Assembly (NCBI GenBank): GCA_949987565.1
Contig: OX465103.1
Span: 26,458,335 to 26,522,334 of the forward strand
Source of the DNA: Luidia sarsii
Taxonomy: Eukaryota > Echinodermata > Asteroidea > Paxillosida > Luidiidae
Reading direction: 5' to 3'
DNA length: 64,000 nt
Of this stretch, positions 10,404-21,281 are shown one piece after another (position 1 is the stretch's first letter; every line of letters starts with the position of its first letter). Below the pieces are notes generated by a model that saw only the letters and a list, made by a program, of their open reading frames with translations, made no database searches and had not been told where the DNA came from. A program made the translations under genes and the position numbers.

Positions 10404-12330
10404 GAGGGAGACAGAGAGAGATACACAGAGACACAGAGACAGAGACATAGAGACAGAGACATAGAGACAGAGACATAGAGACAGAGACATAGAGACAGCG
10501 ACATAGAGACAGAGACATAGAGACAGAGACGTAGAGACAGAGACATAGAGACAGAGACATAGAAACAGAGACATAGAGACAGAGACATAGAGACAGAGAC
10601 ATAGAGACAGAGACATAGAGACAGAGACATAGAGACAGAGACATAGAGACAGAGACATAGAGACAGAGACATAGAGACAGAGACATAGAGACAGAGACAT
10701 AGAGACATAGACATAGAGACAGAGACATAGAGACAGAGACATAGAGACAGATACATAGAGACAGAGACATGGAGACAGAGACATAGAGACATAGATACAT
10801 ACATAGAGACAGAGACATAGAGACAGAGACATAGAGACAGAGACATAGAGACAGAGACATAGAGACATAGAGACATAGAGACAGAGACAGAGACATAGAG
10901 ACATGGGGACATAGAGACATGGGGACATAGAGACATAGAGACAGAGACATAGAGACATAGAGACATAGAGACAGAGACATAGAGACAGAGACATAGAGAC
11001 AGAGACATAGAGACAGATACATAGAGACAGATACATAGAGACAGAGACATAGAGACAGAGACATAGAGACAGAGACATAGAGACAGAGACATAGAGACAG
11101 AGACATAGAGACAGAGACATAGAGACAGAGACATAGAGACAGAGACATAGAGACAGAGCCATAGAGACAGAGACATAGAGACATAGAGACAGAGACATAG
11201 AGACAGAGACATAGAGACAGAGACAGAGACATAGAGACAGAGACATAGAGACAGAGGCAAAGAGACAGAGACATAGAGACAGAGACACAGAGACAGATAC
11301 ATAGAGACAGAGACATGGAGACAGAGACATAGAGACAGAGACATAGAGACAGAGACATAGAGACAGAGACATAGAGACAGAGACATAGAGACAGAGACAG
11401 AGACAGAGACATAGAGACAGAGACATAGAGACAGAGACATAGAGACAGAGACATAGAGACAGAGATAGAGACAGAGACATAGAGACAGAGACATAGAGAC
11501 AGAGACATAGAGACACAGCGAGCAGCACAAAGACAGATACTGACACGGACAAGCAGAGGGATAGAGACATTGAGAGAGACATAAACATAGACATAGAGAG
11601 AGACAGAGACATAAAGGGATAAAGACGTAGAGAGAGACAGAGACATGAGGGATAAAGACAGAGAGAGACAGAGACATAGAGGGGTAAAGACATAGAGAGA
11701 GACAGGGATATACAGACAGACACAGAGATACACAAAGACAAAGAGACAGAGTCAAAGATGCAGATGGGAAGAGAGAAAGAGAAACCGACAGAGACGGAGA
11801 GAAATAGCGACAGTCTCGCAGAGTCAAAGCACGAGATATAGGCCTATAGTGCAGTGAAACATTAGACACAGAATACAGAGAGAGAGAGAGAAAGGAGAAG
11901 CAGAAAGAGTCAAACAGACACAGAGAGTGATAAAGAGAGACGGAGAGAGAGACACAGAGATAAACAGACATAGAGAGTAATAAAGAGAGACGGAGAGAGA
12001 GACACAGAGATAAACAGACATAGAGACAGAGTAATAAAGCGAGGGTGACAGAGACAAAGGGATACAAAGACAGAACGAGACAGAGACAGGCACGGGGAGA
12101 CATACACAGAGAGAAACACATAGGCCTATAGAGACAGAGAGTGATAAAGCGAGGGTGACAGAGATAAAGGGAGACAGAGACAGGACGAGACAGAGGCACA
12201 CACAGAGAGACAGATTGAGAAAAGCTGTCATATAGAGACAGAGAGTAATAGAGCGAGGATGACACTAGAGAGATAAAGGGAGACAGGGACAGAAAGGCAG
12301 ACATAGAGTCTGACAGGGACAGAAATAAAA
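10404..12330 (+). repeat. AGAGACAGAGACAT purine-rich array
   Basis: Regular from 10420 to about 11520 with a 14-bp unit (AGAGACAGAGACAT) and 6/8-bp variants, then increasingly degenerate GAGACAGA sequence to about 12330. The minus strand stays open for almost 700 codons of Ser/Leu/Cys/Val repeats, explained by the 14-bp period plus a lack of stops. I do not treat it as a gene. Confidence 0.9.
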
Positions 12331-12964
12331 CCCCGCTGTTCGGGCGACCCGAAAGCACGCATCACGGCATCGGCATCGCGGTCCAAAATGGAACAACGTT
12401 AAAGGTGCGGGTACAAGCGACAACGAAACCCCCTGACGATACAGTTCTAGATTACACGGACACTACTGTTGTCCATACCATGGCGTAAATAATCCAGTTG
12501 ACAGCAATTTGCCTTATGATGTGCATCTTCAAACAGAAAGATAATCCATACATTTAAGAGCAACATTTAGGTGAAGGGTAAAGCATACCAATCGCCTGTG
12601 TACCCTTTAGTACCAAATTTGACAGACGAAACGGGCGTCTAGAGCTAGGTCTAGGTCTTCCCCCTATTGGAAATAACACGGAGATGCGAGGACAATAGCC
12701 CTAGCCGTAGCTCTGGAAGCCCGTTTCGTACACGGTCTCATACATATTATTCATTTTATAAGGACATATACTCAGACATGTTCGCTGACATCTGCGCACG
12801 TCACACAACGTATCGGTGCATCGTGTGAATATCGATTCGAACCCCGACATGACAATGAAAACCAAAATATGTTCCGCTGCAAGAAACGCCCGTCCGACAA
12901 AGGCTGCATAGCTTCACTTGAATGTCGTGTCAAGGGAAAAGACACACACACAGTACCCCCCCCC

Positions 12965-13000
<36 letters not shown>

Positions 13001-13434
13001 GGCACTCCGAACGTAACCCAAGAAACGAATATTACGTATGCACCACCGGCCCCCTCGAACTAGGACTGGCAGTAAAATCTCGGGACCAGCGACTACAAAA
13101 TATCGCGAGGGCTCGAGGGAGCCCGAGAACAGGCACCGTGATGGCCCCCTTGAAAGCCGAGGAGACGGATCGCAGGGACGGCGAGGGGGGTGAGCACTCC
13201 GTACTAAAACACTGCACAGCCGGGGCGGTACATTTTCGTGAACGTTGCCGTTGCACGGCTAACCTAAGGAATAGCCCCGTGCCAGTATTGACATCGATTC
13301 GAAGGACTGTGTGTACAGCGCACGTGAAACAAAAATTAATATTATGCGCATATATGCGGCGGGTCTCCGCGCAAGGTTGAGACGTTTGCTTGAGTCCGTT
13401 CGCTCCAAGTCGAGGTCGACTTCGGCCTCTGTTG
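12331..13434. other. Intergenic, no gene seen
   Basis: Mixed sequence with a C run plus a long A run at 12958-12994. No coding signature was recognised. Confidence 0.4.
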
Positions 13435-13640
13435 CTATGACACGCCACCCCCTCAAGTCAACCCAAAGCTGGCCTGTCCAATTTGAGCTAAACCTTGGCC
13501 TCATTCAATGCTATGACATGTCCCCTCCTTCAGTCCACCCACAGCTAGCTTATCCAAGTTGAGCTCCACCTCAGCCTCATTCAATGCTATGGCATGTCCC
13601 CCCTCCCCTCCAGTCCAGTCCACCCACAGCTGGCCTATCA
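13435..13640 (+). repeat. 76-bp tandem repeat, about 2.7 copies
   Basis: Units start at CTATGACA (13435), CTATGACA (13511) and CTATGGCA (13587), with shared inner words CCACAGCT and CTCATTCAATG. The period is 76 bp, with about 80 percent identity between units. Confidence 0.75.
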
Positions 13641-14012
13641 GTAGTCGTTATCACCAGTAAGTCAAGAGTAGCGCCAAATTACACGTGGCCACATGAACAA
13701 CAGCACACGGCCCAGACTGATGTTATGAATAAAAAATATATTATGCTGGTTAGGTTTTTTGTCAATCAACGGACTATAACAATGTCTACAATAGCGACGT
13801 TCGGCAGATTTTTTTTTCAAATGAGAGAAGAAATGTTGCCCTTTAATCACGGTGAGCACCTATGCATAGCTTAAGTGACATTTTATGAACGAGCGTCGTT
13901 TGTAAAGATCTAAATCGATGTGGGGTATACCGGTAACACACCGACGGTGTAATCTGACCCTTGTTCGTCTCTTGGTGGCAGCAGACTCAAAGAAGTTACG
14001 CGTGGTTCTTAT
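13641..14012. other. Intergenic, no gene seen
   Basis: AT-rich; no feature was recognised. Confidence 0.35.
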
Positions 14013-14126
14013 GGCCGTTTACCAAATGAAAGATTTGCCGCGGAGTAATAATTATGCTTCGGTCATATTCCTCTTACCCACTCTCATGTCACAGGCATCT
14101 AGACATTTCTAGTTTCTTGGGGAATA
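14013..14126. mobile_element. Fragment of the GGCTTAGGC-type TIR family
   Basis: Shares CTTCGGTCATATTC, TCACAGGCATCT and AGTTTCTTG in order with the copy at 19127-19344, and an end-like CCGTTTACCAAATGAA. Partial and diverged. Confidence 0.5.
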
Positions 14127-14243
14127 CCGTAATGAATAGGGCTTGACATTCCAGTCCGGGGTCCCTCTCTTGGGGGTTTAAAAAGGGATCAGGAAGCTAT
14201 TCAAGTTTGACTGTGCTGGACATTGCCTATAGACCCTTCTTAC

Positions 14244-14346
14244 TGACGTCACGTTGCTACTAGAAATAGTGAGATCCGCCATCTTGGAGTACAAACATAC
14301 GCTTTCGCTCGCACATTTGTGTTCGTTTAACGTTACGTTAGTCATC
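14244..14346 (+). promoter_or_regulatory. CRE plus YY1-like module before an ATG
   Basis: TGACGTCA (CRE/ATF) at 14244-14251 and CCGCCATCTT (reverse YY1 core) at 14276-14285 lie about 100 and 65 bp upstream of ATCATGG at 14344. This combination is typical of CpG promoters and of LINE 5' UTRs. Function is not shown. Confidence 0.3.
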
Positions 14347-14544
14347 ATGGCGAATTCGAATGCTGCACGGTCGGCTTATTACAGTTCTCTCGACATTTTC
14401 GGCTTTATTGCTGGAATAGATCCGTACACTCCCCGCCAAACAAAGCCATCCCTTGGGCTGACCAAAACAAATCTCTCGGTGCAGTCACGGCCAAAGACAA
14501 AGCCCCCTCCCCCCCCCCCAAAAAAAATGATGACGCACTCATAA
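14347..14544 (+). other. Orphan ATG open frame after the CRE/YY1 module
   Basis: 65-codon frame beginning MANSNAARSAYYSSLDIFGF with good ATG context. The first 45 or so residues have ordinary complexity; the rest runs through a poly-C tract into Pro/Lys and is unlikely to be coding. It could be the first exon of an unknown gene or the 5' end of a transposable-element ORF, or it could be chance. I do not recognise the protein. Confidence 0.15.
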
Positions 14545-14775
14545 TCATAATTACCTCACCCGCCACACGTGCAATCACGGCGTTGCGAGTAGCGTATACG
14601 AATCTAGCAGTGTATGAAACACCCGCATCAGCACAGCTCGTCGCATTATGTATGTATACATTCACTCACACCTAGTACAGCGATCGATTCCCCCCACGAG
14701 TGTTGATTAAATATGAACATTCTGACGACTGGAGGGGGTTTCTTTTGCCACCTTCAGTGGTCCGGTGACTCGGAG

Positions 14776-14951
14776 TCGGGGAGAGAGGGAGGGAGGAGGG
14801 GAGGGAGGGAGGGAGGGAGGGAGGGAGGGAGGGAGGGAGAGAGAGAGGGAGAGAGGGAGTGAGGGAGGGAGGGAGGGAGGGAGGGAGGGAGGGAGGGAGG
14901 GAGGGAGGGAGGGAGGGAGGGAGGGAGGGCGGGAGGGAGGGAGGGAGGAGT
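14776..14951 (+). repeat. (GGGA)n tetranucleotide array
   Basis: About 175 bp of GGGA with a few GAGA interruptions near 14836-14860. Confidence 0.9.
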
Positions 14952-16309
14952 CGGAATTTCAGAGCGGGGAGATTTTGTCACCTGTACCCTGTCCGGTATA
15001 GCTCGGCGTGATCGTCGAAAGGAGAGAAGAAAACAAATTACATGTCCACGGGGTAAGTGACCCGTGAACCGGCGAGGCCGGTACGGGCAGGAGACGGCCA
15101 CGGGGAGGGAGGGGGAGAGTGGGGCTTCGATCACGGCGGACTGTTCAGTTCAGGGCCTGAGTCGAGGTCAGCTATACACTCGGCTTGCCCGCAGTCCATG
15201 TAATGTAACGCACTGTAACGCACGACCCACGCGCCGATCAATAGTCCGTTCTGTTCTTTACAAACATTGACCTCCACTCTGTATGGACGGCCGTCAGCTT
15301 CAATAAAAAAAAATCAACCCGCAGCTGACAAATAGCTTTCGCCTGAAAATACCTTTTAGCCATTCGACAATCATTATAGAACTGTCAAAAAAAAGCTAGG
15401 CTAATGTCGGACAGCCGAAGAGCCAGCCGTTTCGATCCTTTCACAGGAAGGTATTGCTCGAGTCAAAAAAAAAACGTTTTTAGATAATGAAAAAAAAATC
15501 GCATTGTATTGGAACACACGATGTAGCTTAATGAATGACCTTATACACGTGCACAGCGCGTACGTCGAGCGTGCAGCTACGGTACGTCTCTTACCGCATT
15601 AATTTGTTTTAAATTTCCCATTCCACTATTGTGTGGCTTAAATAGGAACGACTATACAAACTCCCGCCTGCGGGGAATTGCGGGTTGTTAGTTTTTTTTC
15701 TATTTGAGCGATGATTTCTTGGCGCCTGGCGATTTTATTTCTCGGCCTCCTCTCCCCGTCCCCCTCCCCCTACCCCTCCTCCTCCTCCTCTCCCTCGGTC
15801 ATCCCCAAGGTTGAATCACGGAAGAGGGGTAAAATGCTCAGGGACGGAAGGGGGAGGGGTAAGAAGGGGGGTAGCAAGGGGGTGGGTATTTAGGAGGACT
15901 CTATATCGTCCGTGTCCCGGGATGGGTTCGTTTTGTTTGTTGAAGGTTAGCCGGCATTGATGAGTCACGATTAATACCGCCCTGTGTTTTGGTGTGGTCT
16001 TTCACGGACCGTTTCACCCGCGCGCTCATCACCAGTCGCCGCCAAGGAATTCATTTTTAGTCTTAATCATTCTCCCGAGCTCCTCGTTTCCAATTTTGTT
16101 ACGATTTTTGTTGTTTTCTCAACCATTAAACCAAACACCCAACCCTCGGTAGAATTCTGGGCTTTCACGCTCATTGTTACTCACAATCTTTGGAAATTAT
16201 AATTACACGACTACCCTACACGCTGAACAAAAATCACCCAAGTAAATAATGATTACAATGATCGCCAAAAATAGGAGTAATTTTTTAAAGGGCCGATTTC
16301 ACTGACGCT
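14952..16309. other. Intergenic, no gene seen
   Basis: Unique-looking DNA, GC-richer to about 15300 then AT-rich, with a short CCTCCT patch near 15750-15795. No coding or RNA feature was supported. Confidence 0.4.
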
Positions 16310-16533
16310 TATCATTTGAAAGCTAATGGTATACTCTTTCACTCGTTTTTACAACATTTTAGAGACGGATTTTGGAAAAATCCTTTTGACATAATATCCT
16401 CCAATACATTAACTTTCCGAAAATAAAAAAATAAAAAAAAATTATCGAATTGAGAAGATACTTTGACTTAAGGCGTTGTTTACTCGAAAAGTGTTTTGGT
16501 GGGATATTCCTCATGTCGCTGTGCCGGGTCACA
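16310..16533. mobile_element. TGTGACCCGGCAC MITE, truncated copy
   Basis: Its right end CGCTGTGCCGGGTCACA (16517-16533) and about 190 bp of interior match the copies at 31062-31321 and 34092-34545 (ACATTAACTTTCCGAA, GAGAAGATACTTTGACTT, AAGTGTTTTGGTGGGATATT). No left TIR is visible, so it is 5'-truncated. Confidence 0.7.
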
Positions 16534-16661
16534 TATTATAATCGCAGCAATGTCGTGATTAGTTTTAGTTTAAGTGGATGAAATAACCGCTGTAACACAA
16601 ACACATTGACAAATGCTTGATTACTTGAACTACCCAAATGAAAAAATTACTAGACTAAGAG

Positions 16662-16682
16662 GGTCTTCCTGAAAGGTCATGC
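16662..16682 (+). repeat. Left half of a GGTCCTGC-type repeat split by a LINE
   Basis: GTCTTCCTGAAAGGTCATGC here continues as CCAAGATCGGAACGT at 17251-17265 once the LINE and one target duplicate are removed. The joined order matches the family TTTGAGAAAGGTCCTGCTAG + GATCGAAACGT. Confidence 0.6.
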
Positions 16683-17242
16683 ATGGCATGGCATGGCATG
16701 TTTAAACTCAACCATACTCTACACAGGTATAACACAAGATCGTCTGCTAATCTGCACATTCACTTGCCCAATCATAGTACCTCAGCGTTTCGACACTCTA
16801 TCAAATTCTCCGGTCCAGCCAACTGGAACACCCTTCCACTTTCTCTCAGAAGCTCTACCTCGCTCAACATCTTCAAGTTTAAACTCAAAACCCACTTAAA
16901 TAATTAAGCTTAATCTTTTAAACTGCTGTTTGTTTCTCTTTTTGTTATGAGTGGTAACCCTGGATTCTTTGTTTGTCTGTCTGTCTCTCATTAACTGTCC
17001 TGTCCTTTTTGTCAAGGCATACCTGACTCAAGCTTCAGCTTAATAGGTCTTGCCTTTCATCTGTGGCCTTATAATGTATAAACATGAATCACCTATACTA
17101 AATACATGTACAGTCAACTTTTTTTTGGTTATCTAATCACCGAAGGTATATTGTGTTTTGTTTTTTTAGTTTTTCCTTTCCTACATTATAACGTCATGAA
17201 TGAAAAATAAATGTTTAATAATAATAAAATAATAATAATAAT
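16683..17242 (+). mobile_element. 5'-truncated non-LTR retrotransposon (CR1/jockey-like) with 3' tail
   Basis: The plus frame ending at 16907 reads as the C-terminus of a LINE reverse transcriptase: HRYNTRSSANLHIHLP, then FSGPANWNTLPLSLRSS and FKFKLKTHLNN before the stop. The block YNTRS...GP.lWN.LP..L....s...FK.kLK is characteristic of CR1/L2/jockey-type ORF2 ends. About 330 bp of 3' UTR follow, then an AATAAT-type tail (about 17206-17242). The insertion is flanked by an exact 9-bp duplication, AGGTCATGC (16674-16682 and 17243-17251), as expected from target-primed reverse transcription with 5' truncation. It contains no start of its own and is not functional. Confidence 0.85.
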
Positions 17243-17298
17243 AGGTCATGCCAAGATCGGAACGTAAACTCATCTAAAAAAAAAATTCTTTTTTCAAT

Positions 17299-17561
17299 CA
17301 GTTCAAAGGTTCCCAGTCAGTTTTTCCTTTGTTTGTTTGACTTAAATTGGGAAAAAAACTGCATCCACTTTGTGTTATCCCTGCTGTAGCCAGGCTTACA
17401 ACAATTGTTTGCATCTGGATGAAAGCGGGGGTGTGATCCCTGGAGATATACGGCAGTTAATGGTTGTATTGCTTCCGACTGGCGCCCCCACCCCGGCAAA
17501 GACTAAGTGACTAATTTGGGAAGGACCATTAATTTTGACTATTGACTTTTTGGGAAGGGCT
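17299..17561 (+). mobile_element. Upstream body of a tRNA-SINE-type repeat (interrupted)
   Basis: Homologous to 34590-34785: CTGCATCCACTTTGTG, GTGATCCCTGGAGATATAC, CAGTTAATGG, GGCAAAGACTA, TTTGGGAAGG. At 17299-17340 a CCCAGTCAGTTTTTCCTTTG tail segment, also found after the SINE heads, precedes it, suggesting two repeats in tandem. It continues at 17752 after a nested LINE. Confidence 0.65.
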
Positions 17562-17571
17562 ATTTCTAAGG

Positions 17572-17751
17572 AATGGTTAATGGAAGTAGGAGAAGAGGCA
17601 GACCTAGAGCGAACTGGAGTGGAGATGTTGGAAAATGGATTGGACAAACAGTGGTGGAATGCGCGAGGGCAGCTCAAGATAGAAAGAATTGGAGGAAGAC
17701 ACTCAACACTGTGCCCCAAACGGCTTTTAGCTACGGGAGTGACCTAACCTG
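17572..17751 (+). mobile_element. 180-bp LINE C-terminal fragment nested in the SINE
   Basis: The frame from 17570 to stop TGA at 17750-17752 reads GSRRRGRPRANWSGDVGKW, then ECARAAQDRKNWRKTLN. This is the RGRPR..W....(A.DR..WR) motif at the end of many LINE polymerases. It is flanked by an exact 10-bp duplication, ATTTCTAAGG (17562-17571 and 17752-17761). Removing it restores the SINE order GGGAAGGGCT-ATTTCTAAGG-GCTGGATAGCTCAG, which matches the uninterrupted copy at 62718-62755. No poly(A) is present; the end GACCTAACCTG resembles a short tandem tail. Confidence 0.8.
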
Positions 17752-17935
17752 ATTTCTAAGGGCTGGATAGCTCAGATGGTAAGAGCACTGCTACGTTATC
17801 CCAGAGGTCTCGGGTTCAAGTCCCGCGGTCCGGTCGGAGTTTTCTTTGCAATTCTTTTGGGGATCAATTTGTTCAAAAGTTCCCAGTCAGTATTTCCTTT
17901 GTTTGTTTGTTTGTTTGTTTGTTTGTTTGTTTGTT
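17752..17935 (+). mobile_element. tRNA-derived SINE head and tail
   Basis: Pol III A-box-like TAGCTCAGATGG (17767) and B-box-like GGGTTCAAGTCCC (about 17812) with a good T-arm (CGGG/CCCG). The acceptor stem does not close (GGGCTGG against the following GGTCCGG), so it is a SINE head, not a tRNA gene. The tail has TTCCCAGTCAGTATTTCC and a (TTTG)n run ending about 17935. Confidence 0.8.
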
Positions 17936-18339
17936 CGACTACAAAAACAAATGTGAAATGTTTAAAGACATATGTTGAAAAGCTTGGTTTTACGTGACAA
18001 AATAATGGGTTCAACAGACTTGCGGTCCTCAAGGGCGAGACTTGGCACCGTTGTGACTTCCATGTCGGCGACCGAGAATTCCTGCATAAAGGATGCACTC
18101 TAGGCATACATCCAGTGTGCATCAGTACAAAGGAATCAACGATGCGCCTTGAACGCGAATACCCGGCGGGGAGTCGAGGCTAGAATGTCAACCTTTGGCC
18201 TTGTACGTGCAATGTGGGTTTCTGATAACATTTAGTGGCTTCATTAAGGCAAGATATAATACTCTCCCTCTCCGAGCATGGATTCAGCCGTGCATGCATC
18301 GGATACGAGATGCGCAGATTTCCCACCCTCCCGAACACT
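17936..18339. other. Intergenic, no gene seen
   Basis: Unique-looking sequence; nothing was recognised. Confidence 0.35.
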
Positions 18340-19090
18340 CTCACTCTCCGTATATCTCTGTCTGTCTCTCTATCCGTTTCTCTATTTATTCCTCTCTGTC
18401 TATAGCTGCGTTTCTGTGTGAGTCTCTCCGCCTCTCTCCTCTCTCTCTCTCTCTGGCTATCTCTTTTCCCTCTGTCTTTCCCAGACATTCTCTGCCCCTC
18501 TATCCCTCTCTGCCTCTTTCTGTCTGCCTTTCCCTCTTTGTCACATTCCGCTATCTCCGTCTCTCTCCGTCTCTCTCCGTCTCTCTGTCTCTGTCTCTGT
18601 CTCTCTCCCTCTGTCTTTCCAATACTTTGTCTGCCTCTCTGTCCCTCTCTGCCTCTTTTTGTCCGTCCGTCTGTCTTTGTCATACTTCGTCTCTCTTCGT
18701 CTCTCTCCGTCTCTCTCCGTCTCTCTCCGTCTCTCTCCGTCTCTCTCCGTCTCTCTTCGTCTCTCTCCGTCTCTCTCCGTCTCTCTCTTGCCTCTGACTT
18801 TCCAAGACTATCTCTGCCTCCCTGTCCCTGTCTTCCTCTTTTTGTCCGCCCTTCTGTCTTTGTCACATACCGTCTCTCTCCGTCTTTCCGTCTCTCGATG
18901 TCCGTCCCTCTCTGTCCGTCTCGATCTGTCGCTTTCTGTCCCCCTGTCTCTCTTCGTCACACTCTGCCCCTCTCCCTCTCCCTCTCCCTCTCTCTCTCTC
19001 TCTCACTGTCTTCTCTCTTCCAGTCTCTCTGTATCTTTGTGTCTCCGAAGCTCTGTCTCACCATGGAGGTATGGTCTCACTGTATCTCTG
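18340..19090 (+). repeat. TCTCTCCG / TCTG pyrimidine-rich tract
   Basis: C/T-rich with a GTCTCTCC octamer array at about 18555-18790 and CT runs near 18967-19005. The units reading CTCTGCCTCT-CTGTC recur with a period near 190-200 bp. Confidence 0.85.
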
Positions 19091-19126
19091 TCTCTCTCCG
19101 CCTTTGTCTCTGTCTCTATCTATATG

Positions 19127-19344
19127 GCTGTTTTCGAAATAAAGGCTCAGGCTCGGCCTTAGGCTTCGGTCATATTCATCTTATTCGTTATGATATCACA
19201 GGCATCTATAAAAACAAGCGTTTGGCCCCAGTTTCTTGATGAATGCCCTTCAAATTTTGCAACAAACCACAACCTGGATTTCCAGGTTTTGTCAGACGGA
19301 GACAAAGCCTGAGCCCGAGGCTAAGCCTTCATTTCTTAAACGGT
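19127..19344. mobile_element. GGCTTAGGC-type TIR element, copy 1
   Basis: The left end GGCTGTTTTCGAAATAAAGG with GCTCAGGCTCGG pairs with the right end CGAGGCTAAGCCTTCATTTC plus TTAAACGGTC as imperfect inverted repeats. The interior matches 36068-36294 and 14013-14126. No coding capacity. Confidence 0.65.
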
Positions 19345-19696
19345 CAGTGTCTCCGAAGATCTGCCGCACTGTCTCTCCGTCTCCCTCCTCCTCTGTCTCT
19401 GTCTCCCTCCTCCTCTGTCTCTGTCTCCCTCCTCCTCTGTCTCTGTCTCTGTTTGTTACTCTCTCTCTCGCTCTCTATACTCTTATTCCCTCTGGCTCCT
19501 CTTACTCTCTTTCTCTTCTCATCAATTCCTACTCGGCCGTGCTCCATATGGCCTGCATGTGCGTAAACGGAAATGCTTATGCGGGCTTATGCCGACACAG
19601 ACGATAACCCCCCCCCCCCTTCCCTTTCCCGACGGCGACCGCTGCCCTTGGAATGCCGCGTGCCCGTCAGTCACACATTACTACGGAATGGCCCCC
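19345..19696. other. No gene; CT microsatellite patch
   Basis: GTCTCCCTCCTCCTCT repeats at about 19375-19455 and CT runs to about 19520, then unique sequence with a C run near 19609-19618. Confidence 0.4.
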
Positions 19697-19830
19697 GGAC
19701 GCTGACGTCACGGAAGCCCCGTGACGTCGAGAATCCCGCGCATGGCAGTTCGGGCGGGGCGGGGGGGGGAGCGTCTGACGTCACGGTCGGCGGCGGGGTC
19801 AAGACTGGTCCGTTTTATACGCGATGCCGT
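19697..19830 (+). promoter_or_regulatory. Orphan CpG-rich CRE/GC-box cluster
   Basis: TGACGTCA at 19703-19710 and 19776-19783, TGACGTCG at 19722-19729 and GGGCGGGGC at 19752-19760, all within 81 bp of CpG-rich DNA. A TTTTATAC is near 19813. This is the strongest promoter-like cluster in the intergenic region, but no coding exon of ordinary complexity follows on either strand within the next few hundred bases. Confidence 0.4.
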
Positions 19831-19944
19831 CGGTGCCTGTCGACGCGACAGTCTGTCTGCGCGCGTGCCGGCTCGACGCGGCTCCTGTGCACGCCACGTG
19901 CGCGTGAATGGTCTTGTATTGATCTGCAGACGCGGAGACAGGAT

Positions 19945-20400
19945 TGCGAGGACCAGGGAGAGACAGAGCGAAAGAGACAGAGAGACAGAAAAAGAAAGAG
20001 ACAGAGACAGAGAGAGACCGACACAGTGACAGCGACAGACATAGATAGGGAGATAGAGATAGAGAGACATGGACAGAGACAAAGACAGACAGAGACAGGG
20101 AGATAGAGACAGAGAGACAGAGACACAGACGGAGACATATAGATGGAGGAAGACAGAGGGAGGGGAGAGAGACAGAGGACAGACAGAAATACTGAGAAAG
20201 AGGGGCGAGGGAGAGAGAGAAATACAGAGAGAGAGGGGGGAGAGAGAAAGAGAGACAGGGAGAAAGACAGGGACAGAGACAGAGACGGAGGCAGAGACAG
20301 ACGGATACAGGGATGGAGGACGAAAGAGGGAATGAGAGAGGAGAGAGAGATGGAGAGAGAGGGGGAAGAGAGAGAGAGAGGGGAGAGGGAGACTTCGAAA
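19945..20400 (+). repeat. GAGACAGA purine-rich tract
   Basis: About 450 bp of GA-rich sequence with GAGACAGA units, similar in kind to 10404-12330 but more degenerate. Confidence 0.85.
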
Positions 20401-21080
20401 AGGAGGTAATCCGATTACGTATCCGCTGGCTGGCTGAATTGCGTCGACCAGAGATCACCCGGTATAGTCTTTGAGTCCCATTTTAATCGCTTTCTGCAAG
20501 CGCCATGTCCACATTGTAAGCAAATGGGCCAGACGTCACTCAAAGAAAAAAAAACCGGGGCAGAATCTGTCTGCCATTTTGTCCCTACGGTGTCTATCGA
20601 TAGAAGGGAGTTTAGTCAGTAAATAGACCGAGTTGAAATGCTGATGGCGAAACAAATTCAGGAGACATCTCTCCGGGTATTGGTAAGGGCAAGGCAACCG
20701 GAAAGGTTCCACACGGTGGCGCACTGCAGCCGTGTCGGCTATTATAGGTCAGTCCTTAGCATCAATTAGACTAAGTGGTGGCGGGGTTCTTCCCAATCAT
20801 TCCCACCGTAAACCCCGATTCCGCACACGGCTAAATCACGGGAGAGACGATTAACCGGCAACCCGGGAGACTCCCTCCTCTCCCATTCATGACACAATGA
20901 GTCACCAGATTATATTATCAATTCAATGGGTTTTTTTCTTGGCGCGTACACAGAGAACGCATCGGCTGTCCTAGCCTCTACCTATTATAGTGCTGCGCGT
21001 CGCGGTACACTTGAATTTGTTGTATCGGACGAGTTGTCACACACGCGCGCGGCAACGCGCAAAGGGGGAGGCATAATATA
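20401..21080. other. Intergenic, no gene seen
   Basis: Unique-looking; no coding, RNA or repeat feature was supported. Confidence 0.4.
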
Positions 21081-21273
21081 AGGACTCTTGTCAAAAAGAT
21101 CATCGGTTGGGTATCAGATGATTTGACCCGTCCGATGACGTTTCCACCGGATAGTCATCGTGAATAAATTATTCACCCCAGAGTCCAGTACAATCGGCTT
21201 TCAACCGGGGAATTTTTTTCGGTCGGATGAATTCACCCGGCACTCAACCGATGATCTTTTTGACAAGAGACCT
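21081..21273. mobile_element. 193-bp TIR element (MITE)
   Basis: Inverted ends of about 32 bp: 21081-21112 (key part CTTGTCAAAAAGATCATCGG) and 21242-21273 (CCGATGATCTTTTTGACAAG), two mismatches. The centre has a second inverted pair (GTCCGATGACG... against ...CGGTCGGATGAATTCAC). No clear target duplication. It abuts the telomere-like TIR element on its right. Confidence 0.75.
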
Positions 21274-21281
21274 AAGCGTCA

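Noticed and set aside
10228..12358. Very long open frames (500-690 codons) on the minus strand
   Set aside because: They are Ser/Leu/Cys/Val repeats from the 14-bp AGAGACAGAGACAT array; several frames are open at once and there is no domain.
17760..17835. tRNA gene
   Set aside because: D-arm and T-arm signals are present but the acceptor stem does not pair, and the same head occurs in two other repeat copies; it is a SINE.
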